A stretch of 64,000 bases of DNA from Cryoendolithus antarcticus (GCA_002077065.1 NAJO01000023.1:558001-622000), one strand, 5' to 3'. Shown: positions 10,863 to 21,763, counted from the first letter of the stretch. Program-made: numbers and translations. The notes: generated by a model from the letters alone, not told the origin.

Positions 10863-12122
10863 CGTGATTAAAGTAGTAGTTGTCTCGAGGTGGTTTCTGG
10901 TGTCAGCTTTGCGTTCAGTAATAGTTCAGTGCGCGAGTGCTCTGCCGTGAATCAAGAAACACTGCTCAAGAAGCGAGCAGCTATATTAGAAGTATGGAAA
11001 TGAGTAATGAGTGTGGGCTGGCAACGACAGTGCACAGCGAAAATGGAGTAACAAACGCGAACGACGGCGGGTGGTAGAGGAAAAGGAGACTGGGGTCGCA
11101 CGAGATTAATGTACTTTACCAGTAGCCGGGCGGCATCTCGTATGGCAGGGCCCGGAGTCGTAGCCGCGTGCAATCGGTTGTGGAGGATGCTTATTCGAGC
11201 CGTGGCGGCAGAGCGTGGCCAATGCACACGATACAGCAGAAGATTCGCCGCAACCGCAGCCAGAGACGGAAGGAGGTGCTGTCAAATTTCCCTCCCGCTT
11301 GATCGCTGAAGCCCTCCCGTTAGTCAGGGCCCAAGCCACTGTGCTAGGCGCCCACTATTAACGCATCGAGATGCAGACATCTCAGCATTCTGCATGCTCT
11401 TGACGTTGTACCTCAGTGACACGACTTACTTATCGCGTGGCTGTCGCATGTCGCGTGGACTCATCACAAACCTTGCCCGCAACGTTGGACGACAAATCTC
11501 ATAGTGTGCACCCAGCGCGTTTTCTGGCGTGACAGATCTAACGGCAGGAGCTACACGGGTTCCTGCATGTACGCGGTGCCGATTGGCTCGCCTTGGCGAT
11601 ATCTTCTCAGGTGCCGTGTAGGTTCTCGTTTGCATCTCAACATTGACATCCGTGACGCTCCCAATCAAGTCGGAGAAAGCGCAGCAGCGCATCGGACCTA
11701 TTATCGTGAAGTCGTGTTCTATCGACGAGTCACTCACGAGTCGCGATGTTTGCATCAAGGTCGGCGTACGGCCGTCCTATTAGTGGCAAGTAGCCACACG
11801 CGCATTGTCAGCGGATCCGCACTCCGTCGATGTCGCACCTGATGAAGTCTTATCGCCGGATGGCCGGTACAGACATGCTACGTAACATCCCTACATTGAG
11901 CAGTGTCCGCAGAAGCAGAGCGACGAGCTGAAATGTGCAGTGGATAATCGATGGGTTCGACTCAGGTGTTCAGTCCGCTTATTTCTCCTTGATCACTCTC
12001 TCAACAGCGAGCCCAGTCCGCATGGACGTACTAGTGAAGTATGTGTGGTGAAGATTACGACCGCGGCCAATACGACTTGAGCTGGATTCCCTGGCCATCA
12101 CATCACATTGAACTTGGCCGTC

Positions 12123-12275
12123 ATGAAGCACTCCTTCGCCCTTGTCCTGCTCGCAGGCCTTCTCGTCCATCTCGCTAGCATCTCTAGTGCAAGCAGGAGC
12201 TGGGGTTGCATCGGAGATGGCACTAGCATTCCTGACACTCCCAAGTGCACTGGATGTCGGTGGAGTCTGTCATGA
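12123..12275 (+). CDS. Small secreted cysteine-containing peptide (candidate)
   Basis: A 50-codon ORF with a textbook signal peptide: MKHSFALVLLAGLLVHLASI, followed by SSA as a probable cleavage site. The predicted mature part is about 27 residues and contains Cys at three places: GC in SWGCIGDG, then KCTGC. TGA closes it at 12273-12275. No family is recognised. Lys after Met, a leucine-rich core and small residues at the cleavage site are unlikely by chance, but the ORF is short and could be one exon of a larger gene. It lies alone in a gene-poor region, a common setting for effector-like genes. No function can be claimed. Confidence 0.4.
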   Translation: MKHSFALVLLAGLLVHLASISSASRSWGCIGDGTSIPDTPKCTGCRWSLS

Positions 12276-12890
12276 GAAGGCTGGGCCGCCGACTAGTGCT
12301 CCAGCTGGCGGCATCGCAGTGAAGGGCTGAGATGGTTGAGGTGCTATCTGGTATAATTTCGGGATGTGTCCAAACCATTGGCGACTGTATGCTATCCGCT
12401 GACCCAGGTCTCGGCGCTCCGCATCATTGTGTCTGCATGGTGAGGGCCACACGGAGACACGTCACCCTCTCTCGACCGTCGACTTCGACTTTTAGGTTAC
12501 CAGGCTGGGAGTGTCGTTAAACGAAGTATCTCGGCTCAGATGTTACGTTCTGCACCCACATAGTTTCAGGCTATCGATTCGCGGATCAGGCCCTACGGTC
12601 GTGCAAATATATAAGAATGTAGCTAGGGCACTAGGACTCTACACGTGACGGGACTGCCGCTTACTTTGAGTGATGCAGAGTGATCTGCATTGTCATTCTG
12701 AATGCCGGGATGTAGCAGCCGTTCTTAAGGCTGCATCTTATTACAGCTTGGGTCATGCTAACGGATGGCAATCCATTTCGTTCAGATGCAGAACGCGACA
12801 ATGCCATTGAATTGGATGTAAGATCAAGCGATGGTGCATGGTGCACTGTGACGCAAGAGCGCGCGGCGCAGCTATTCATGGCTTCCGCGG

Positions 12891-13290
12891 CTAGACCTTG
12901 ATTGCGACTGGCAGCATCCCAGTGACGATCAAATCACGCACCTTGACTGCATCCATATCGGCTACATCCAAGCAAATAGATTTACAGCCATCAAGTGGAG
13001 CATCAATACTCGCGACTCGAAGTTGCGACACCGCGAGGTAGAGATCCATTGCGACAGGACCCCGCACGACCCGTACTAACAACGCTGGTAGCACCGGAAG
13101 TCCGTCACAGCACAACACAACTTTGATCAGCTCGAAATACGATAGCAATGCCTCCATCCACATCAAGCGCAGCTTCAGGCTCGTCGTCGACATCGACACT
13201 CGTCAAAGGGCCTATCAAGAACCCTCCCATCAAGCTGCCATGCTGGTGTGGCGATGACTGCTCCTGCTGCATCATTCCCTGCACAGTCAT
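12891..13290 (-). CDS. Possible two-exon hypothetical gene (weak)
   Basis: Two minus-strand frames can be joined by a 43-nt intron (donor GTGTTG, acceptor TTGTTAG) in matching phase. The first carries LTSVDVDDEPEAALDVDGG; the second carries SQLRVASIDAPLDGCKSICL and ends in MLPVAIKV. The start would be the ATG at 13290. Composition looks protein-like, but I recognise no family, the intron is short and its donor is poor. This may be chance. Confidence 0.15.
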
Positions 13291-15926
13291 GTGAGGAACG
13301 AGGAGGCGTGATGGCTTGCGGGACAAGCAGATCCAGTGGGCGAGGATGGAGCGTGGGCGGCTACAGAAGGGCGAGTCGTGATGCAGAGTGGGAGCTGGGT
13401 AGCGTCATGAGGACCGCATAAGGATGGTCGGCGTTATGGTGTACCTATGGGACTTGATGAAGGACGAGCGTGCATAAGGTATCCACCATTTACGCACCCT
13501 GCTCTCCTGCTCTCCTGGTAACTGCGTAACTGCGACCACGCACTCGCAGCCAGCGTGTACTCCCACCGGTAAGTCGAAACGCATACCGAGAACAAGCTCT
13601 GTGTGACGTGCGAGCGGGCACAGATGTTGGTTCTCAGTCATTGGCAAAGCAGCATGTAAGGCACGGTGGTCCTGTACGCCTAACCTACGTAAGAGCGCAT
13701 TTGCATGGTACTTGCGCCTTTGCTACGCATTGCCCACGATACATTCGCTGCAGAAAGTGTTGAATGGCGACTGCGCTGGCCGTGCCGACTCATCCGGTAG
13801 CGCTTAGCAAAAGCACCGTCCTGGCCATGAGGCTCGAATGGTATGGAGTCGGAATTGCTGCAGTGGCTGCTATTACCGGGGTACACGGCAGTCTGCGTTA
13901 TTGGCGGTGCATCAGCGGCAGACTACGAGCAGATCCGTCCGTATGGATATTCCAACTGCATTGCATATGATCGTATTCGATGCTGTGGGGTGTATGTCGT
14001 GCTTCCTGTTCTTCAGCTATGATCTCATCCCAGGTAAAGCGCTCATGTGTTCATCCCATCATCCCTGGGGCACTCTGCAGATACTCTCCAGCGTGTCGAA
14101 TTGGGAAAGTGCGTACGAAATTTCTATTGTTCACAGAAACGTGGTGACCCAACCTTACGTGCAAGGTCTCTTTCCAGCTGTCGCTGGCAGTCGCACCTGG
14201 CCCTCAGAGACCGAATTGAGACCGAATTGCAATAAGGTACGACGTAGGTGGCGTCCACGCGTCGGACTCCCAAAGCTTCAACCTCACCTCTCCGACTCCC
14301 TCCATGTAACTAACTTTCCGCTCCTTTTGCTTGGAACATTCTCGGAAGCTTGACAATGGTTAGGCGTGCAGAGCGGCGTACTCCGATGACATAGTCAAGA
14401 AAGTGTAATAGAACGTAAGTTTGACAAACCTCATGCACTGGCGAACTTATTACCGCTAGTCGAAAGTGAAGGAAAGAACAGCCGGAAAGACTCGCGCAGC
14501 AGCTTCTCTCATCAGAGTCTCCAGACAAAGCGCGAGTTCACAGCCATGTGCATCGCTCACCGGCTTCTTGTGCGTGGAAGGTCAATACCTGCGAGACCGC
14601 ACGGATCGAAGTACTAGCAGTGCTGCAGAAGAGAGAGAGAAACTAGAGAGGAGTTTCCGTCAGCGTGGTCCGTTCACTCGGTCGTGCAGATACACTCGCA
14701 CATTTTCACTGACTCCCACAAAGTTTGTTCAAGCTACCAGGCGCTGCGACTCCCGGGGATACGCGCATAAGTCGAGTACCTACGTCCACATCTCCGCAGC
14801 TGGCGTTCACTCGTGCAGCAGCGCCGCTCGGTTGCGGCGGTGAGTATGCAGCCACGTATTTCCAGCAAGCCATGGCGTTCGACCCTGCGCTGACAGCAGA
14901 GCCCTGTCGTGGCGCTCGATGGCAATCTGCCTGAGCAGTCCGGTGTGCATACATTCGCATCTCAAAAGCCCGTTACAGCAAGACCTTGTGCGTCCACGTG
15001 TGAAGAGGTCAACCTGTAGACCAGTCTAGAGGGGAGATCTACTGCGCTGATCACCACGTTGGGTACACGTGCGGGCCACGGCACCGTTCGCTGACAGGTT
15101 GCCGATCGGTCGCTTCTCAGGGTAATGCGAATGCTCGAGCACGATGTCCGTCCATCTGCCCATTCCGGTCACTTGGACCCCATCGCCAAGACGATTTCAA
15201 GACCCTCAAGAAGCCTAAGCAGCCAAGTGCAGAGCTTATGGTAAAGCTTAATGGTGACCACCCTGCGTCACGGCTTGGCTAAATGACATAGTTAACATAC
15301 TGCGATGGCGATGCAGAGAGCTCCAGCTTCCTGTGACAGAGACTGGCAACTCTCGGGGAGTCCTCATGTAGGCAGCATCGCTGTATGCACATTCGCAGTG
15401 CGGTCTGCGTTAGCATTCTCACTGTCCAGCCGCCATCGAGAGGCAATGCTAGGTAGGATATTGGCATTCGCGATGCTGTCATGTAACGCTTACTTCTTCA
15501 TTCGCGTGCTATGACACGATACTTTCGGATCCACCTCACCGAGCCAAACTTTCCACTAAGACCACAGAGCTCAGGACTTGCGAACCGAAAGTGGCGCAAA
15601 CGCTCTTTAAGTCTGTAGACGCAAAGTCCCTTTCAGTACATTGCGCGGGTGCCGATCATCCATGGTAGACTTTTGGTTCGAGCTCACGTACTCTGCATGA
15701 GTGCTTACCAGTGGATACATCCTGTGGTTCAGCTGCATGTCTCGCACGCCGTGGATCCTGCAAGCGAGTGCGGTGTCGTGCGGATCTCGAGAAAGCTGGC
15801 GGTATGGTCGATGCGCGTGGTAACTTTCACCAGAAGGATTCTCCCGATTACGTCGCCAGGTCGCCATGTGTATGCGAATTGACGACACCGCACCTCAACC
15901 ATCCTGAACAATGCCCATGAGATGGG

Positions 15927-15933
15927 TATAAAT
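15927..15933 (+). promoter_or_regulatory. TATA-like box upstream of the secreted repeat protein
   Basis: TATAAAT lies 177 bp before the ATG at 16104. This suits a highly expressed or regulated secreted-protein gene with a pyrimidine/adenine-rich leader. Confidence 0.45.
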
Positions 15934-16103
15934 CCATGGTGCTTTCCTCTCCATGGCCATCTCTTCTGATCATCAGCTCATCCAGTCTTCAAAGCCAACA
16001 ACAGCTCAACACCAGCCTAAAGCACACCCACCCCGAGTCAGCCTCCGTGCGCGACATCTTCGATACATTTCCAGTACTCGACACTTGAACCTCATTATCC
16101 ACC

Positions 16104-17314
16104 ATGTTGTTCACTCAAGCAATCGCCTCGGCCATCCTCCTCTTTGCCGCCACGGGTCTGACGGCGCCAGTGCCTCAGCTCGCTGGTGAAGGCGCAGCTG
16201 CCAACTCCATCCTCTCGGGAACCGACAACGCGGTCGGTTATGGCGTCGAGGATGCTGAGGACAATCTCGCCGGCAACGTCGCTACCGCCAAGGCTGCTGT
16301 ACCAGCTGTCCCGCGCATGTTCGCTCGTCAGCTAGCCGGTGAGGGAGCTGCTGCGGACTCCATCCTTTCCGGTACTGACAACGCTGTCGGGTACGGCGTT
16401 GAGGATGCCGAGGACAACATCGCCGCCGACATCACCGATGCCAAGGGTGGCTCCACTACCACTGGTGGTGGCTCAAACCCTCCTCCTCCACCACCACCCC
16501 AGCGGAAGCGTCAGCTTGCTGGTGAAGGTGCGGCTGCCAACTCCGTCCTCTCGGGAACCGATAATGCTGTCGGGTACGGTACTGAGGATGCCGAGGACAA
16601 TCTCGCCGGCAATGTCGCAACCGTCAAGGCTGCTGTACCTGCTGCCAAGCGTCAGCTTGATAAGGTTAGTGCTCCCATTGAGAGATCAAGTAGCTTCGTA
16701 GACTGACAGCATTCAAGGTAGCTGCAGGCGCTCAGGCTGTCAGCGATGCTGCTGGGACCGGAAGTTCTACCTCCGCTGCCACGACTGCTGCTGAGTCCGA
16801 CGATGGTTCTCTCACCTCAGGTGCAGCGAATGCTGGGCAGACTGTTGCTGATATCGAAGTCGCCACAGCCGAAGGTGCTGGCAAATCAGTGCCCAAGTCT
16901 CGCCGCCAGCTCGACAAGATTTCGAACGGTGCGCAAGCCATCGGCGATGCCGCCGGCGTCGGCTCCACCACCGCTCCCGCGACTTCGGCAGGCGACTCTA
17001 TCGACGGCACTCTCACTAGCGGTGCAGCCAATGCCGGCGCCCAGGTTGCTGACACGGAAGTCAGCACCGCTGAGTCTGTCGGCAAGTCCGTTCCCAAGTC
17101 TCGCCGTCAGCTTGACAAGATTTCGAACGGCGCACAGGCTATCGGCAACGCTGCCGGTGTTGGTTCCACTACCGCTCCCGCGACTTCGGCAGGCGACTCT
17201 ATCGATGGTACTCTCACTAGCGGTGCAGCAAACGCTGGCGCCCAGGTTGCGGACACTGAGGTGAGCACCGCTGAGTCTGTTGGCAAGTCGGTGCCGAGAC
17301 GCTTCAGAGCTTGA
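16104..17314 (+). CDS. Secreted repeat protein with Kex2-type sites, two repeat families of three copies (KEP-like)
   Basis: Two exons, 16104-16664 and 16718-17314 (intron 53 nt, GTTAGT...TTCAAG, branch CTGAC), give 385 aa. A signal peptide (MLFTQAIASAILLFAATGLT) is followed by six units that all begin Gln-Leu. Family A starts QLAGEGAAANSILSGTDNAV at residues 25, 76 and 137. Family B starts QLDK at 184, 251 and 318. Five of the six starts are preceded by basic residues (FAR, RKR, AKR, SRR, SRR), as expected for Kex2-like cleavage in the Golgi. The first copy directly follows the signal peptide and the tetrapeptide APVP. Predicted pieces are about 47-68 residues. There are no cysteines in the repeats, and composition is rich in Ala, Gly, Ser and Asp. 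A Gly/Pro linker (GGGSNPPPPPPP) ends the second A unit. This fits the class of Kex2-processed repeat proteins, which includes repellent-type peptides and RiPP precursors, but the units are long for RiPP cores and no tailoring enzyme is adjacent. Confidence 0.85.
16176..16652 (+). repeat. Family A repeat array (3 units) in the secreted repeat protein
   Basis: Units start at 16176, 16329 and 16512. The conserved core is AGEGAAANSILSGTDNAVGY followed by G(V/T)EDAEDN. The first and third units share a KAAVPA tail; the second has a Thr/Gly/Pro-rich tail instead. Confidence 0.9.
16653..17314 (+). repeat. Family B repeat array (3 units) in the secreted repeat protein
   Basis: Units start at 16653 (interrupted by the intron), 16907 and 17108. 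The second and third units are 201-nt repeats, nearly identical at DNA level; over their first 63 residues the proteins differ only at one Asp/Asn position. The first unit is more diverged. The shared core is LTSGAANAG followed by VAD-EV. Confidence 0.9.
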
Positions 17315-18169
17315 GTGTGAGCTTGAGCATGTATGCTGAAGGGCCGTGTACGATATGATTTCTTGCGCTGGTGTTGATGATTGCGATTTACTGATGATTG
17401 ATCGATGTAAGACCTGAAAGACGGCAGTTGGCTTGAGCGTTCTCGTCGATACAAGCGATGGTGTTGTGGATTTCCTTGAGACCTGCGATTATTAGCGAGT
17501 TAGCATTGTATAGTAATCTGCGAATCGAAAAGCTCCTTCACTACCCCATCTTCACTTCACGGTATCATCGTCAGCATGACTTTGTGTTTAGGGCGAGAGT
17601 CTGCGAGCTTGAGAGGCTCAGGTCAGTCTAGTCGCAATTCGACATTTCTTCCTGCTCAGTAAAGATAGGGATGTATTGAATCTCGGCCACATGCTTGATA
17701 GACACTCAAAGGAGTGCACTTAGTCAGGGGCTCAAGCCATTGGAAGGGTTACTTGGTATCGATCTCTTACGCGGGAGTCACGCCTGGCTTGAGTTGAAGC
17801 AGTCGATTGGAACTTCACCCAGATCTCCCCAGTGATACTTCCATCATTAGGTGTCTCGGGGCAGTGTTCCATGCCGGTCACATATGCCAATGCAATATTC
17901 AGCAACTTTGTCGAGCACAAGATTGTGCGACCGGTGCATGCGGTGAATGGCATCTGGCGTCGAGCAGAAGGGCCACGAAGAGATGGACAAGCAGTTACAA
18001 GCCAGCCAGCGCGCTATACAGATACCGCGAGATTGGCTAATACATACCCCAGAGTCGATAGAGTTCTGTCACGTTCGTAAAGGATGAAGCTTATTTCACG
18101 TCTTATACTTGGTTTACGCCTCGGCATCTGCTCCGACGTCCACTGGCCAAGGCGCGGTCTACATCGTCA
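17315..18169. other. Spacer between the repeat protein and LSB5
   Basis: About 855 bp between convergent genes, so it should contain two terminators. No ORF or RNA gene I can support. Confidence 0.45.
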
Positions 18170-19586
18170 TCACACCTCCCTCCAAGTCATGCCAGGCCGC
18201 TCGGCAGCCGGTGTTGGTGCAGCGTTACCGTCACCAAATGGGTCGTCGTCGTCTTCATCTTCTGCCGCGGCTGCCTTGGGTGGCTGAAATTTGGGAGGTG
18301 CTGGCATCGCAATACCAGTGGGTCGCGCAGGCTTGGGTGGAGGGACAGCCTCTTGCATAGACAGTCCCTTCAGTTGCTCCGCGGCGTGTGATACTGGTGC
18401 GTGGCTAGTCCGAGGTGGCGAGGCTTGGGCTGCGCCATGCACCTGCTCCCATGCATCGCTGTCACTGTCATCATCGACACTTCGATCCATGATCTCGTAG
18501 GCTGTGAGAGCTTTGACTAGCTCGTCGTTCGCGTTTACTAAGCTCCCGATCCAGTCGTCTGACTCTACATGCTGAATGTAGCGGAGGATATCTCGGCGAA
18601 GTCGCTTGCATGCATCGAAGCGCTGAACCACCTCGCGATTGTCAGATACTCGCTCTGTCTCTCGATTGATGAGCTGGAGGCCGTTCAGTAGGTTGGTGGA
18701 TGCGATTGAGGCATTAGCTATGCTGCTGGTCATATTGTCCTTCTCCTTGGCGAGATTGAACGGCTTTGGTCCCTTGTCCTTGTGCATCGACTTTGACAGT
18801 TTGGTGAGAGTCGACGAAGTAGGTGTCAGTGTGACAGGACGTTGTAATGACGACGATGCATTCACGTTAGGAGTCGCACGGCTTCGCGACGCGGAAGCAT
18901 GGGGGTCAGGCTCGCCGTCCGAGTCAAATGGCCCAGTCTCTTGCAGGACCTTTTGTCGCGCTACAGCGGGGCGTTGAGACTTGGGTAGCTCTGTGTACAA
19001 ATTCGCGATGCGTTCGAGGCCCGGCGTGCCTTTGTATGCATTCGCCCATTGGATGAACAGTACGTTGCATTTTCGCCGGACTTCCTCATCGACGGCGTCA
19101 TCGCGAGGCATCAGACGCAATCGTTCAAGGAGCGGCTCATCCGCAAAGGCGCGTTGGAATCGAGAGCCAGCATTCTGGATCAGGCCATCGAGAATGACCA
19201 GTGCGCGGATCTGACGATGTGGATTGCCGTACTTTCTGAAATCAGTTAGCATACTTCACCGATCGGGTCTGCTGAAGGTCAGGGGGACGTACAGCTTTTT
19301 TCGCAGGGCTCGTGCTGCTTCAGTTGGGCCAGAAGCTTGGATCCGAATCACGTCGATAAGGTCAATGATCCCACTGAAGTCATCTTCCTCAAATTGCTCG
19401 CTGGTCAAGCGATCGATTTGTACCGTAATGGCCGAATATGGCTTCTTCTACGCACAAATACGTATCAGCGAATCGCAATATTTCCGCAGTCCTCTGAGAT
19501 GGGATTGTTTCCCAGTGCCCAGCGGGTAAGCTGGTTGAACCCTCGAAGTCGGCATAGCAAGCACCTACCGATGCATTATGGAACAT
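18170..19586 (-). CDS. LSB5: Lsb5-like VHS/GAT-domain protein
   Basis: Actin-linked endocytosis adaptor; yeast Lsb5 binds Las17 and ubiquitin at the cell cortex. Three exons, 19586-19569, 19447-19293 and 19235-18170, give 412 aa. The first exon is only MFHNAS. Exon 2 supplies KKPYSAITVQIDRLTSEQ and DDFSGIIDLIDVIRIQASGP, and exon 3 continues KYGNPHRQIRALVILDGLIQ; together this is the fungal Lsb5 VHS domain (about residues 7-150). A GAT-like helical region follows (about 190-290, with EVVQRFDACKRLRRDIL and NDELVKALTAYEIMD). The C-terminus is Pro-rich then acidic (EDEDDDDPFGDG). Introns are 121 and 57 nt with standard borders. Confidence 0.88.
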
Positions 19587-20098
19587 GCTCGTCGCCGGTC
19601 ACAATGAGACTCTGCGAGGTCACGCTCTGAATGCTAGCAGATACGAGTTGAACCAGCTTCTGACGCTCTGCCTATGTGAGGGACAGCTTCACACTGCCAA
19701 CCGCCGCTACGCAGCCGACACCGCGTTATGTTGACAAGATAAGGAAGATAAGACTCTGATCTGGAATTGGAAATGATTGAACCATAGGAAAGCGTCTGGA
19801 TGTATATGTGAAGAGCTTGCAATCTGCCTGCCTGGTTCTTCTGCTGTGTGACCATGGTTAAGCTGCGGATGTTTGCCCAGCTCTTGGAGCCTCCTCGGAG
19901 CATGTGCTCGCGTGATGCCGGGTGACGTGTGGCTGCGGTCCGCCGAAGATCCCGTCAGATCCCGAGCGACTTCATCTCATGTACTACATGTACGTTGTGT
20001 CCCGTTGCAACACCATGCATATGTATCTGACCTGGACTAAAGCATACTCCGTCCAAATGGACTGACTGCCATCATCGCCATCGTTGTCATACATAGTG
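19587..20098. other. Divergent promoter region, LSB5 and hypothetical gene
   Basis: About 510 bp between divergently transcribed genes. No repeat, RNA gene or recognisable operator was seen. Confidence 0.4.
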
Positions 20099-21763
20099 AT
20101 GCCAGCTTGGACCGGCTGGAATGAACAGACAGTCCGCCAGCATCGGGAGGTTCTTCTAACCAATGCAATGCCGGGCTTCACTCCTATCAATGCCCCTGTA
20201 GTCGCTCAGGCTACCATCGTCGCGGACAACGAAACAGCTGCAGCACGCAGTCTGAAGTCCAACACGCGTCAGATCACTCAGGATGTCATCATATCTCAAG
20301 CCGAACAGCAGACACTCGATGGCACAGCTCAGACGTCCAAAAAGCCGCGCAAGGCCCCAGGGAGAGGTAAGAAGCGGTCTCGCAAAGACAGTCATGATGC
20401 ACCGCAGAAGCGACGCAAAAGCCGAAGCGTGACTGAAAGCATGACTGTCACTAAGCCTGGCGCCTCGTCAACGAAAGCAGCCTCGGATGCAGTCACAGGC
20501 AAGCGCCGATCTTCAACAGATCGAGCGACCGCGCAGTCACACTGTAATGAAGATCTCGACGATGCCCTCGACGACGCTCTCTTCGACGACTTAGACCAGG
20601 CTCCGCGTGTCGTTCAACACGAGACGCGACCTGTGTCGCTGTATGCCCATCCTACCACGATGAGCTCCGGTAATTCATGCGAGACTCGCACGACGATGCA
20701 GCAAGTCAGAGGTGCACCGCTCGGCACTTCAAGTATCTACACTAATGTCGATGCTTCTCCATACACCACGTTGACCGTGGGAACAGCGAATCCGCGACGC
20801 CATCACGTCAACATGAAGCTTCCCGCGCCTCCCGAATCCGAGACCGACCATGCAGGAAACATTGCAAGCTCTGACTCTGCTAAGCATGTACAGCAACAGT
20901 GTCCTTCTGTGGCTCCGATGCCGTCGTCGATCGCACCTCAGACGAGCTCATTGCCAGCGAGAAGTGACTATGTGTCGTGTCCAGTGACCGCAAATGGTAT
21001 AGAGCTCGCCATTCTCTTAAGTGAGGATGAGTTCTCGGACTTCGAGGAACCGCCAATTCGATCGATCTACGCCATGGAGACCTCAAGATCGGCTACACCG
21101 CCACCGCGTAACCGTGCACTGAATAAGCGCGAAGTTAGCCAGAACGAAAGCTATGGCGGTGCTCTTTTCTCACAGTCCGAAAGAGATCTGTTGGGTGAGT
21201 ATCTCGAGTGTTCAGTAAAGACATGGTCACTGATCTGCGATACAGACAGCCTGAACTCGAAGACGAGTGATCATACACCTGCAGTGCGCACACCGTTCCC
21301 GACGCCGATACTGGACCGCTCACCACTCTTCGGAGTCACCAATGCTGTCGCTCTCCGCACCTGCTTTCGCGTTGGCGAAGCAGTGAACGCAGGCTGCCAA
21401 GCAGTCCGCATGAATAAGAATGTGATGCTCGAGCTCTACGCCCGCGTCACTTGCTCCCATCGCGAGCCCAAGCCCGCGCGCAAGCAGGTGTTTGAGATCC
21501 ATGACCTGTACCACGATCACCCGCCACACCTTCAAGGCACTTTCGATCTATGGGATCAAAGCACGCTATGGGAGCTCGATAGTCGACCCTTCCTGACCAT
21601 AGGTCCTGGTGGCATGCTTGCAAGAATGATCGCGAGGATGAAGCGAGATGGGACGAAGTGGAGGCTTGAGATTCTGAACATCTGGCAAGCAGGCTGGGAT
21701 GATGTCGAGCATGTGGCTGGCATCTATGTGAAATCGGATGGCATGCCTGACTTGGACGACTAG
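20099..21763 (+). CDS. Conserved hypothetical protein, disordered N-terminus and a C-terminal globular domain
   Basis: Start taken as the ATG at 20099 (MPAWTGWNEQTVRQ); the open frame begins slightly earlier but without ATG. A 51-nt intron at 21195-21245 (GTGAGT...ACAG, branch CTGAT) is a multiple of three and free of stops. Removing it gives SERDLLDSLNSK and 537 aa. Residues to about 370 are low complexity with a basic patch (KKPRKAPGRGKKRSRKD) that could be a nuclear localisation signal. The C-terminal ~140 residues look folded: LRTCFRVGEAVNAGCQAVR, ELYARVTCSHREPKP, then RPFLTIGPGG and WRLEILNIWQAGWDDVEHVA. I recall similar C-terminal blocks in other fungi but cannot name the family. Nuclear function is only a guess from the basic patch. 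Confidence 0.75.
   Translation: MPAWTGWNEQTVRQHREVLLTNAMPGFTPINAPVVAQATIVADNETAAARSLKSNTRQITQDVIISQAEQQTLDGTAQTSKKPRKAPGRGKKRSRKDSHDAPQKRRKSRSVTESMTVTKPGASSTKAASDAVTGKRRSSTDRATAQSHCNEDLDDALDDALFDDLDQAPRVVQHETRPVSLYAHPTTMSSGNSCETRTTMQQVRGAPLGTSSIYTNVDASPYTTLTVGTANPRRHHVNMKLPAPPESETDHAGNIASSDSAKHVQQQCPSVAPMPSSIAPQTSSLPARSDYVSCPVTANGIELAILLSEDEFSDFEEPPIRSIYAMETSRSATPPPRNRALNKREVSQNESYGGALFSQSERDLLGEYLECSVKTWSLICDTDSLNSKTSDHTPAVRTPFPTPILDRSPLFGVTNAVALRTCFRVGEAVNAGCQAVRMNKNVMLELYARVTCSHREPKPARKQVFEIHDLYHDHPPHLQGTFDLWDQSTLWELDSRPFLTIGPGGMLARMIARMKRDGTKWRLEILNIWQAGWDDVEHVAGIYVKSDGMPDLDD

Larger units (their letters stand above)
10863..16103. other. Gene-poor 5.2-kb stretch
   Basis: No recognisable long gene lies here. 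The open frames of 60-170 codons on both strands overlap each other and match no family I know. I saw no transposase, reverse transcriptase or long terminal repeat signature, and base composition is not strikingly AT-rich, so heavy RIP is not evident. Three things are noted separately: a 50-codon secreted-peptide ORF at 12,123, a possible spliced minus-strand ORF at 12,891-13,290, and a TATA-like box at 15,927. Confidence 0.5.

Noticed and set aside
11937..11975. GGTTCGACTC string resembling a tRNA B box
   Set aside because: No A box at the right distance and no cloverleaf could be drawn.
13764..14041. Signal-peptide-like start (MRLEWYGVGIAAVAAITG) and an overlapping frame with Cys residues
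   Set aside because: The two frames cannot be joined convincingly; hydrophobic stretch is weak and composition is not clearly coding.
10863..16103. Possible degraded transposon in the gene-poor stretch
   Set aside because: No terminal repeats, transposase motifs or strong AT bias could be seen by eye; a database search would be needed.
16104..17314. Ustiloxin/dikaritin-type RiPP precursor
   Set aside because: Units are 47-68 residues, lack a short Tyr-containing core, and no UstY-like, tyrosinase or related tailoring gene is nearby.
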